A stretch of 64,000 bases of DNA from Spisula solida (lineage: Eukaryota > Mollusca > Bivalvia > Venerida > Mactridae): assembly GCA_947247005.1 (NCBI GenBank), contig OX365956.1, forward strand, positions 3,169,501-3,233,500, given 5' to 3'. Below the pieces are notes generated by a model that was not told the DNA's origin, ran no database searches, and saw only the letters and a list, made by a program, of their open reading frames with translations. A program made the position numbers and the translations under genes. Each line of letters opens with the position of its first letter. Position 1 is the stretch's first letter. Of this stretch, positions 23,781 through 34,200 are shown piece by piece.

Positions 23781-24864
23781 TTACTTGGGGGATAACGCAA
23801 ATCTTAGTAATCTATTAACAATTACCTTAAATGGTATTGGATTAACAAGTGTGAATATTGTGAAAAAAAATCAGAAATATCGCGGATAGCTGACTCATTT
23901 AATTTCATCTAACAAACCTATTTAGGCAATCCGTCCATGAAAAACTCAATGAACTAGTTTCAACTATAAAGGTGGGCTGAAACACGCACATTAATTAAAT
24001 TTGATTAAACGTTGTGGCTGAAATACCTAGTTTTAACTGAGAAAAAGTATTAAAAAGACTAAGAATAACAGCACGCATGTTAATTTAATTAACATGCGTG
24101 ATAACAGTAAAGGGTTATATCATGCATCTGCATAAATAATGTTTGGCGCCAGTAAACAAAAAGAATATAAGTACTTGGATAGGGGATAAATTGTCGCAAA
24201 AAAGCAACTTAAAACTACACCAAGTCAAAATTCCATAACTCGGGTACGAATAGCGCGAACGATTCATAAAGGGGACGAAACAATATGGTCTCGAATCTCG
24301 GCGGGAAATGTGTAAACAACACCGCTTAGAAAAGGGTCGTTCTAACGATAGACGCAAATTATTTAGCCGAAGATCTGAGGTAAATTTAATAGATGAAACG
24401 TCGATCAATACTATTTATCAATGCAAAATATTGTAAATAGTTAAAAATAAATACATTATAACAGGAGTTTGTCGCTAAACTGTAATATGAACGTTATGAA
24501 ACCAAACAGTGTAAATTTCGTCTGCTTAACCTGGTACTGTAACAGCGACATTTTTTATCAACCCTCAAAAACCATTAGTCATTTTACAGCGCGTAGGAAT
24601 TTATTCGCACAAAAACATTAACTCACAGAAGAAACATTCCAAAATTTCTCGCAATACAAAGAAATAAAAAATACTTCAATTGCTAGGGACAAATGTTCTT
24701 AAAAATGCTTGAAAATTATGATTTTGGTTAGATTGGCTGGAACTCGTTTTTTGCTCGGATGAATTGGTTGTGGAGAAATTACATGGGTAAAATCGTAGTG
24801 ATTTCAAAAGTTGGTATATAACAATACTTGGGGGAAATCCCCCAAGTAAATTTCCCCCAAGTAA
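23781..24864. mobile_element. 1.08-kb non-autonomous element inserted in the LINE
   Basis: TTACTTGGGGGATAA at the left is inverted at the right (TTTCCCCCAAGTAA), with an extra internal copy forming ACTTGGGGGAAATCCCCCAAGT-like palindromes at 24827-24847. It separates two LINE halves. It also holds a 29-bp palindrome at 24072-24100. No coding capacity recognised. Confidence 0.7.
24072..24100. repeat. Perfect 29-bp palindrome
   Basis: Arms CACGCATGTTAATT and AATTAACATGCGTG surround a single T. It could form a 14-bp cruciform stem inside the element at 23781. Confidence 0.9.
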
Positions 24865-24865
24865 A

Positions 24866-25228
24866 AAAGAATCTAGAAACATTCCAAAACAAATGCCTTA
24901 GACGCATATTTCGAATACGGTGGCCAAACAAAATTAGAAATGAAGAACTACACAAAAGAGCAAAAAACAACCAAAACCAGTGAAACAATCAAAGTCAGAA
25001 AATAGAATCGGATTGGCCACATATAAAGAAGAGAAAACACCATCAGCAGCAAAGCACTGACATGGCAGCCAGAAGGAAAACGAAAAGTTGGACGGCCGAA
25101 AACCACATGGAGAGGAACAACCGAACAGGAACGAAAAAAGCTCGGATGGAACATTTGGGATACAGTCAGGGCTGTTGCGAAAGACTGGACGCAATGGAGA
25201 CGGCGCATCAGCCTCGATTACGTCGTTC
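24866..25228 (+). pseudogene. LINE reverse transcriptase fragment (right half, broken)
   Basis: The sequence reads in pieces ESLETFQNKCLRRIFRIRWP, then GHI-like, then WQPEGKRKVGRPKTTWRGT and KKLGWNIWDTVRAVAKD. These are typical of the C-terminal end of LINE polymerases. Several frame changes show it is dead. It is the continuation of 23398-23765. Confidence 0.8.
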
Positions 25229-25267
25229 CGCGCTTTCATATATTAGTTTACCTGTCTTGAAGACAAA

Positions 25268-25345
25268 AGCCTGCGTGGCGTAGTGGACGCGCTTATGGCT
25301 TCATAATCTTGGGAGTGCGAGTTCAAATCCCGGTTGGGCCGGACA
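25268..25345 (+). other. tRNA-like sequence with CAT in the anticodon region
   Basis: TGGCGTAGTGGACGC gives an A box with a perfect 4-bp D stem (GCGT/ACGC); GAGTTCAAATCCC is a B box. CTTCATAATC resembles a Met anticodon arm, but that stem and the acceptor do not pair in a standard way. A T-rich run follows. Probably a degenerate tRNA gene or a SINE head. Confidence 0.5.
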
Positions 25346-25592
25346 AATTTTTTCTTTATTTTTTTTCGGCACTCTTCTTTTTTTCATAATAAACAGTTCA
25401 TGACAAATGAAATAGAAAAAATGTGTATGAATCAATGTATACTTTACCGTTTATGGAAATGACGGTGATACGGGATATCATTAATTTATACTGAAAAGTC
25501 ATTTTACCGACGTGTTATGATTTTCAATGGAAAGACATGTTCTAAAAGCATTCTGATTAAAACATGCGAAAATTTTTTTTCTTTAATTTCAG

Positions 25593-25832
25593 ACTTGTTT
25601 CAAAAGGCAACTTACACCAAGCGGATATTAACACAGGCGGAAGTCAGTGTGTATGTGCAGCTGTCTCCTTTTTGTGTAAAGATAACCTTCCTAAGAGATC
25701 TGATGAAGTTGACGAATTGTTATATACAGGAATTGCGCTTTATAACTTGGTAGGCTCCGAAAATATGGGAATGACAATCGCACCTGGGTCCAATATACCA
25801 TTTGAAGCAACAGCTGTCGCAATCACAGAAAG
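25593..25832 (+). CDS. Internal exon with cysteine-peptidase-like GG-x-Gln-Cys motif
   Basis: The exon is bounded by TTTAATTTCAG and GTAAGC. It encodes about 79 aa with no stop, starting VSKGNLHQADINTGGSQCVC. The spacing of a Gln, a Gly-Gly-x-Gln-Cys and following hydrophobic helix residues (AAVSFLCKDN, then DELLYTGIALYNL) resembles N-terminal catalytic regions of papain-like peptidases or deubiquitinases carried by some transposon-encoded proteins. This is my reading of the pattern, not a database hit. The exon ends two bases into a codon, and the acceptor at 26461/26462 supplies one base, so it splices in frame to the hAT transposase. No upstream exon or start is identified. The catalytic His and Asp would lie outside the exon. 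Confidence 0.5.
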
Positions 25833-25983
25833 GTAAGCATCTCCTTGACATTTCCGTCGGTTACTGTTACTAAATAAATATATAATCTTATGCTCGATCA
25901 TAATTATTCGGGAATCTAATATAATGTTAAATAATATCCTTTAAAAAGTGCTCACTTTGAAATTGTCATCTGACAGTCATAAT

Positions 25984-26421
25984 TATGTCTCCCGAAATTT
26001 CGGGGGACATATTGGTATTTCCATCAGCGTATACCCATCCGTCCGTCTGTCTGCAAAATTTTGTCCGCTCCATATTTCATATACCGTGGCTCCGGGTCCA
26101 ATTTTGATACAACTTCACAGAAATGATCATTGTGTATAATATCATTTTGTTCCGCTCGGGTAAAATTTGACGGAGTTGCAGCTGTTCTTGTTTATTTTAG
26201 AATAATATTTGTCCAGAGTGTTTTCTTAAAGTATTGCTTGGATTTTAATAAAACTTGACAGGAATGCTCAGTATAAAGTCTAGTTGTGCATTTTTACATT
26301 TTGTATTGCTCGAATTATTTTTGACAGATAATAGCCCATTTAATGTTTATTTTAGACTAAAATTTGTCTGGTCTTAAACTATTGCTTGGATTCCATACAT
26401 CACATATCGGGAGACATATGT
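25984..26421. mobile_element. CCCGAAATTTCGGGGG-type repeat filling the intron
   Basis: The left end TTATGTCTCCCGAAATTTCG and right end TCGGGAGACATATG are partly inverted (TATGTCTCCCGA). CCCGAAATTTCGGGGG forms a hairpin, and CCGTCCGTCTGTCTGC follows. I associate this repeat type with bivalves. It occupies most of the intron between 25833 and 26461. Confidence 0.65.
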
Positions 26422-26461
26422 TTTTGTTAAAACAATCTTCTAGTTCTTTATTGATTTTCAG

Positions 26462-29060
26462 TTCTCCGTCTGATAAACAGCAGCCTATGGATGTACCATC
26501 TAGAACTACGACTCAACGACAGCATAGCAACGTACCTACTGAGACTCAGACTCAATGGCAGCCTAGCGACGCATCTACTGAGACTCCACGGCAGCCTAGC
26601 GACACGCATACTGAGACTCAGACTCAGCGGCAACCTAGCGACGCACCTACTGAGACTCAGACTCAACGACAGCCTAGCGACGCACCTACTGATTTCTACG
26701 CCTCTGCTGAGACTCTGACTGAACAGCCCAGTGATGAATCAACCACCCGGCAACATCCAAGTCACGAACCGAACCCTCTAGAAACGGATACCGAAACTGA
26801 CAATACGCAGAATCTTGATATAAAACACTATAATTCAGATACATTTACAGATGACATGAAGTTTGCTCTTATTACCCAGAGAGAGCCTGATCAGAGTTTC
26901 ACCTTTCCACCGAAGATTTATAAGGACAAGCGAAACAAAAATGGTTATATGAATCGGTATTGCCAGCGTGATTGGTTTAAGACCTACAATTTCATATCAT
27001 ATTCCAAGGAAGCTGATGCCGTGTACTGTCTTGCATGTGTGATGTTCCAAGATACGTCACATCGGCGTGCAAAGAAACTCATTACTGAACCATGTTCTAA
27101 CTGGAAAGACGCTATTACAGATATTGGAGTACATTCCACACACCAGTATCATTTAAACTCTATGGAAAAGTTCGAAAACTTCAAGAAAACTCACAAAGAT
27201 GCATCCCGTCGAATAGACGTTTGTATGACCACAGATAGTGCACAAGCAGTAGCAAGAAACCGTAAAATTCTCGAATCAATAATGAAAACTGTAGTATTGT
27301 GTGGGAGGCAAGGAATTGCTCTTCGCTCTCATCGAGATGATGATACAGCATCAAGTACTAGCTTAAACATGGGTAATTTCAAGGAGTTACTAAAGTTTCG
27401 CGTGGAAGCCGGTGATAAATTATTGCAGGATCATCTTGCTTTATGTGCTAAAACAGCAACATATACATCGAAAACAACTCAGAATGACTTACTTTCTTGC
27501 ATAAAGACTTTTATCGAAAATAAAATTGTAGATGAAGTGAAGTCACAAGCTATTGGACCTTACTTTGGATTGCAATGTGACGAAGTAACGGATAACAGCA
27601 ATTGGGAACAACTTGGTATCGTTGTGCGATATACATCAGCCGACTCGAGACCAATTGAGAGACTCTTGGGATTTGTACCTTGTGAAGAAATCACAGGCGC
27701 TGCAATCGCTGAAAAAATTCTCCAATCCTTATCTGAAGCTGGACTTGATCCCAGTTTTTGCCGATCACAGACCATGGACGGTGCCGGAAATATGGCTGGA
27801 AGAGTCAACGGTTGTGCGGCACTTATTCGACAACAGTATCCTAAAGCTGTGTATCATCACTGTTCTTCTCATGATTTGAACTTGGCTCTTTGTCACAGCT
27901 GCAAAGTGAAGGAAGTTCATATGATGCTTGGCAGTCTGAAACATCTCGGGCTGTTTTTCAAATATTCTCCTAAGCGGAGTCGGAGACTCGAAACCGCCAT
28001 AGACGAAGTCAATCAAGCATGCGATGTTACACACAAGCTAAAAAAGAGCAAATTTAAAGTATTTTGTGAAACCAGGTGGGTAGAAAAACACACGTGTCTT
28101 GACGATTTCGAAGAAATGTACGAAGCCTTGGTACTCTGTCTTGAAGCAATATCAGCTCTTAAACATGGGTGGGATGCAAAGGCTGTTACTGAAGCCAACG
28201 GATTACTGAAGAAGATCACTGATCCAACAGTCATCGTGTGCTTTCAGACTGTACGAAATTACTTTGCCTACTTCAGTGGCATCAGCAGTAAACTTCAGGG
28301 GTCAACCTTAGATATCATCAAAGCTTATGATATGATTGAAAATGTAAAGACCACTATCAAAGAACTAAGGAACGACACAGTTGAGTTCGACACTGTGTAT
28401 GAGAGCGCAGAAAAGATGGCTTCAACATCAAATACTACAATTGAAGCCCCGAGACGCTGTGGAAGGCAGACACAACGTAGTAACATCCCGTCTTCTTCTG
28501 CGAAAGAGTACTTCCATAGGTCTGTTTACCTGCCATTCGTGGATGCACTGGAATCCCAGATAAATCTGAGATTCACAAGTCTCTCTAGACAGGTGGTACA
28601 TGCACTCGTCTTACTTCCAAAGAACCATGGTCTGATAAATGACGACACCTGTAGCACACTTCTGGAATACTTCAAGGATGATTTGCCAGCACCCGGAAGG
28701 TTCCGTCAAGAAATTCGACTCTGGCAAAGGCTGTGGTCTGGTAGAGACATACAACCAGATAGCATTCGGGTAACTTTGGCTGATGAAAATGTTTGTAGGC
28801 TTATGTACCCAAACATATACACCATCTTGCACATGTTGTTACTCACTTCAGTAACATCCAGTTCTGTGGAGAGAGCTAACTCTGCATTAAAGCATATCAA
28901 AAACAAATCAAGGTCAGCAATGAAAGAAGATAGATTTAATGCACTGGCATTACTCTTCCTACATAAGGATATTGACATAGATATCAAAGAGGTTATAAAC
29001 ATCTATGCGACAAGACACCCTCGTTGGATACTTTTGCTCAATCCACTGTTAGACAGTTGA
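26462..29060 (+). CDS. hAT transposase with TTF-type zinc finger (ZMYM1/DUF4371-like)
   Basis: The frame is open for about 866 codons from the acceptor at 26461 to TGA at 29058-29060; it is also open upstream to 26364, but that part is intron repeat. A Met at 26490 is the first likely start if unspliced. Residues below count from 26364. A 13-aa repeat (TQTQRQPSDAPTE-like) lies at 57-108 and a TTF zinc-finger region at 170-262, with Cys pairs in YCLACVMF. The RNase H-like fold shows Asp in LQCDEVTD (405), Asp in TMDGAGNMAG (472) and a CxxH in YHHCSSHDLNLAL (500/503). The C-terminal hAT dimerisation region has SSVERANSALKHIKNKSRSA with the catalytic Glu. All key residues are present, so it is either a recently active element or a domesticated gene. 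A matching right inverted end lies at 29523-29543. Confidence 0.9.
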
Positions 29061-29522
29061 GATTGAAATGAAATAAAAGCAAGTTTTAAGGTGACTGTGA
29101 GACTGTTGTTGGAGAGTTTCGGACTATGTACTCTGTGAAATTAGGTGTTGCTGATATAACGAATAAGTTAAATAAAAACATGTCTTCATATTCAATATCT
29201 TGCTGTAATTACCAAATTGCTCTCATGCTCTCCTCCTCCCTCCTGTCTTCGCCACTGGCCCGATTACATTCGATGTGTTCTTCTTTATAGCATTTCTTCC
29301 GGCTATATCAATCCGTATTACTTATAAAATATGCACTTTTGGGCATTATAAGAAGGTACTTTGATGCAAGCACATAAGGCGCGACATGCTCGAGGAGTGC
29401 TTGTCTAAGCATTAAAAATCACTAAAATCGAGGAGCTACCGGGGTGATTCGCCCCCCTGGACGCCCTAGCAGGGCTTTGCCTAGTACCCCAGCTCATTTT
29501 TCATTTCACGCCCCCTTAACAC

Positions 29523-29543
29523 TAAATCCTGGATCCGCCCCTG
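29523..29543 (-). mobile_element. Right terminal inverted repeat of a hAT element
   Basis: ATCCTGGATCCGCCCCTG (reading CAGGGGCGGATCCAGGAT on the minus strand) is the kind of end found on animal hAT elements. It lies 460 bp past the transposase stop. No inverted partner was found between 20000 and 26460. Confidence 0.6.
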
Positions 29544-31019
29544 AGTTCTAGGAAAGAAGAAGAACTTATGGTAGTCGGATTTAGTATGAATCTTCTGGAA
29601 TGCTTTGGAATGAGTGGTTATACGTGTAATTAATATGTCATGCTAATGTGTCATGTTAGGTGACCGTACCATGATTGGATGAATAAACGTTATCATATCT
29701 TGTCGTATATTCTTACAAAGTGTTAGCCATTGCAATAGAAGAAGAAGAAGCGTTAAACGCACATTATGAGTAGTTTATTATTGAATACGCTTTGTTCAAT
29801 TGATTGAAAAAAATCAAAGAGGTATTTGAACCAAATTACAGTAATACTACGAAATCAATTTATTAATCTATCCTCGTGACTGTGAATATTTATAATATTA
29901 TTTCCACGTGATACACGTGCTCAAATTTTCTGAATTAAGATTTCTACATGTACAGTACCGTTTAAACTAAACTTGACTCCCTTGTGCACATGTAGTGCTT
30001 TTTGAACATGTTATACATTATTGTACTGAAACTAGACTCCAAATATTGATTATGTTTGATTAGAAAATGAGTTAAATATATCGTGGATTGACCAGTTTCG
30101 GTGACCCTAAGGTCTATTCCTTCATACTGGTTTAATATATTGAAAATAAATTCATGCTTAGTCCTAACTTTAACTTTACGTCATTATGCTTTGATCTATA
30201 CCAAAATTCCTTCAGAGTGTGCCCCACCAGATTTTAGTGCAAAATTAGGAGAAAACGTGGTCCCTCCTATATATACCTTTTTTATTTCTTGTTGCCTATT
30301 AATGATTTGGATACCATATTAAAGCTTACATTTTGAAGTTTTAGGAAATGTAAATGCTAAGATTATATTTTAAAGGCGTCATGTTTTTTTTCTCGCAAAA
30401 AGACGCCAATAGTTCTTGGATGACTATAAAGAATATCAAGCAACACTGTAAGAAGGGTACTAACTTTTGGGCTTACCATGTACATGAAAAAATGGGCAGG
30501 ACTTGTTTAGATCATGTGATTTTGCTCAACAGAGGACATAAAATGACTGACTCCAGGGAAAATATAAATTCTTGTATTTGGGATCATTTTAGGACACTTA
30601 CAATGATAGGTATAAAAGTAATAAGAAAAAGCTCAAAAATAACATAGGATAATAAAAACCAGGGGCAATTATTTTTTAGAATTTTTTTTTTAGTTTTTGA
30701 TAACCACATGGATAGCTGTTAGATAACAGCTGAGTTTGCATCCATTTTTGACACCATAGAACTCTTCAAAACAGAGTATGGCACAAGGAAAAACAGATCA
30801 TCGAAACAGGTCAGTCACTGATACAGGGCAATTAACGATATATTTTAAAATATTTATATTTACAGGGGATTCATTATTTTTCCTATTTCTTTGAAGGCTG
30901 GTTAAGGTAAATATTGATATTATTAAAAAGTCGTCCTATTATTAAAGCCTACGCAGGACCTGCCCTCCCCCACTAAAAAGATTATATTAAGCACGGATAT
31001 ACACAGAATGTATTTCCGT
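29544..31019. other. AT-rich intergenic region upstream of INTS4
   Basis: Contains a GAA microsatellite at 29738-29752 and poly-T runs near 30380 and 30690. Open frames such as 30354-30647 show no recognised domain. Confidence 0.45.
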
Positions 31020-31147
31020 GTATTAAGTCAGACAACAATTATCACGGATCCGATCTCTGACGGCCTAACCGAGGTTTTAGCAGTTCGTATTTTCGGAAAG
31101 TTCGGACATTATCGTGAATGTTTCAAGGAATGTCTTTTTAATTCGTG
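31020..31147 (+). promoter_or_regulatory. INTS4: Probable INTS4 promoter and 5' UTR
   Basis: The stretch upstream of the ATG is richer in CpG than its surroundings (ATCACGGATCCGATC, GACGGCCTAACCGAGG, TTCGTATTTTCGG). There is no TATA box at a convincing distance. This fits a CpG-type housekeeping promoter. The transcription start cannot be placed by eye. Confidence 0.45.
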
Positions 31148-31201
31148 ATGGCAGCGTTACTGAAGAAACGAGCTCTAGCAGAGTACAGCCATGTCATTCA
31201 G
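31148..31201 (+). CDS. INTS4: INTS4 exon 1 (aa 1-18)
   Basis: Begins at ATG and reads MAALLKKRALAEYSHVIQ. The donor is GTAATA, phase 0. The upstream ATG at 31115 opens a different frame and is not used in this model. Confidence 0.9.
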
Positions 31202-34200
31202 GTAATACTCTTTTAAAATTTGGTCAAGTTAAATTTCACTCTATGCACGTAAAGAGTTCATATGCAATTTACCAACACTATTCGTCCCCTGTCACTTTCG
31301 TACCTACCATATTCGTCCCATGCATACAAGTTTCTGGTTCAACTGAATTTTCTCAAACACTATCAAAGCTTTCGACTTGAAAGTCAATATACTTGTATAC
31401 CTGCATCTACTGACAAGATGAAACATTCATAATAAGAGTTATCCCCCTTTTCTGACTGAATTTTTACACAAAATGTAAATTTCTCAAAGTCTATCTAAGG
31501 TATCCGCTCGAAACTAAACATATTCATTTACTACCACAAGGGGAGTCCATACTGATAAGGCTGGTATTGCTGTAACCTATATTTTGAGTAATCTGCCCTT
31601 GTTACTCTTAGAATTTTCACTCAAAGATGATCATTATCAAGTACGAGAAAGTCGAGCGTCCAGCACTCCTAGGCGGTGCTCTTGTTTAACTTATGTTAAT
31701 GTTTGTTTTTGAAGGAAGAGGCTCCGAAACCAGTCAAGAAGTTACGTCTGATTCAGAGAATTCCAGAAACTGGCATTCAGTTGAACTTACAAGGTGAGAC
31801 ATGATTTAGTTTTTAAATCGATAAAAATTATAAGCTAACCATGCTTTCTGCTTCCGAATCCTATTGAGTTGGATTCTTCTTAGAGCATATGTAAGTTCCA
31901 CTTTACTTAGAACTGTAGGTGCTTTATTCTTTAACTGATTTTAATGAGATATCCTCAACGTAATTTCGTAATAGATTCTCTGGCAAAATTTTTGAAATTC
32001 CGAGTACCTGGTTACTCGCTAGTTGCCACAGCCCTATTTAATGGCCCCTGTACCTAAATTAGAGAGAGTCCTGCATTTGTTTTAAGGATGCACTTATTGA
32101 TATTATATCTATAATTTTTGTTACACAGGCCTAACATCACAGGAGGCGTTACATGCATTGTTAAAATTTGAGGAAAGTTTGCCGGTGTCCAGTGTAAGTC
32201 TAGGTCCGGTCATCAGAACTTTGCTAGAACATTATGGAAAAGAAAAAGAAGCCTTGGTCAGAAGTAAAATTGCTGCACTACTTGGAAAATTGACCAAAAT
32301 TCCTGGCATTAGTGCGGATAACATGGCGGATGAAATAGTCACCCTTCTCTCTAAAGAAGGTTGGTAATCCAGGTTTTTTTATATAAATTTACAGGGCTTT
32401 TTTTCCTTCTATAGCAGGGGCTGTTTATAGGTGTCTTCTTCTCAGGAAAATTCTTTAAAATCATGCAGTTTTCCCTTAAAATTCAATTTACACAAAGTTT
32501 TTCCTTCCCCTTTTGAGTTATTTTCCCCCAAATTCAAAGAACAGGCTCCTTCCCGTACTTCTGAAAAAAGCCCTGTGGTCTTTATGGGATCTTTCCAACT
32601 GAAGGATGAGCTACCTTGTTCTTAATTATAAATATAAAAACTTAGTCCAAGGGTTTCACTGGGGCAGTAGTTGCAGATTCTTAAGGATGATTTTGATAAT
32701 TATACCCACCAGGCCACCACACACCGAAATGTAAGGGGGTATATTGGATTAAACGTGCCTCTTCCTCCACCCATCCATCTGTTCTTTTGGACGCAACTTC
32801 TACCGTATTCTTTATCAAATGAGATAACTTGATCGCAGGCTCCTCCAGTCCTGACTGACAAATTTTGATTCGGACTGACAGAAAATCCTGTATTTTTCTA
32901 TTAGATAAATTTCATAAAAGGAACATTCTCTGATTTTACCAATTCGGACTGACAAGTTTAAAAACTTTTGGCGGGGCCTGTGATCACTTGTATCTTATAT
33001 TTTGTTAGCACTGGCTACGGGATTCCACTTTGGAGGGGGAAATGTGTTGCATTCCTTCAGTATAGTAAATGTATAGAGCAATTTTGAATGGATCGACTGC
33101 TATGATATTTTATGGATAGAATTTCGAATTCCTGAGGTATCTGATAAAGAAGCTTCTAATGGTCGTTAAACTTTGTTATTTCTAGATTCACAAAAGGTGA
33201 AAGGTCAGCTGATAGCAACCTTGTCTACGATTGGTCAGTCTGCAGCATGTTTACGAAATCTCCATAAGCATCTGGTCAGCATTGCTAGACAGGTAAGCAA
33301 AAATGAAATATTAAAGGATTGAAACAAATTATTTCTACTCCAGATAGTGGGGCATCCTCATACATAAGAGGTTGCTCAAGTTCCTCAAGACACCATAATG
33401 ATTCTGTTCACTGTTGTCCGAAGAATTTTGGGTGGTTCCATTTATTCACACATGTATTGATATTTCAAAATGTGAATGGATAATCGATCAGCTAAACAAT
33501 ATCAAAGCTCTAGTCTACAGTCAGCTGCACAAGTAGGTCAAGTGAGCAAAAAATCAGTGTTTCGTCTGGGTGTGAGACCCGAGTTCCTAACTCACAAAAT
33601 TGGCTTTGGGACTCTCTTGGGAATTTCGGATATATTTTATTTTTACGTCGTGGACCCGTTGATTTTATAGTTCAGTGGGAAAGTACTCAAAATTCTCAAA
33701 ACTAAAAGGAAACGCTGAAAAAAAAATTTTTTCAATTGAAAAATTTAATTGATGTGACATTAAAAAAATACAGGCGTCACATCATTTGGTGGAAAGACAT
33801 CAGGCCTAGACACTAACTATTTTGGCCACTGGTCCGACAGGGCAAAAGTGCCAAATTTGTAAATAGGACATTTACTGGTCCTCCAAAATTTTCACTGGTC
33901 CTTCTGGATTTTCACTGGTCTCGGACCAGCGGATCAGCGTTAGTGTCGAGCCCTGGACATCATCATAATTTTATTATTAATCATTTCATCAGTTATTTTA
34001 ATTCACAACTTACTTTTATTGAACAGAATCTAACCAGTGATAGTCACCATGTCAGAAGTAGTTGCCTTCAGCTGATTGGTTGTTTGGAGTCACATGACGT
34101 TGCCAAGGGCGATACAGAATCCAATAATACACAGAAAATGTTAGAGAGTTTTTTCCAAGATCAAGATCCGAGAGTGAGGTCCAGTGCATTTGAAGCATTG

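Noticed and set aside
30354..30647. 97-codon frame upstream of INTS4
   Set aside because: No recognisable family and no splice or promoter support; AT-rich chance frame.
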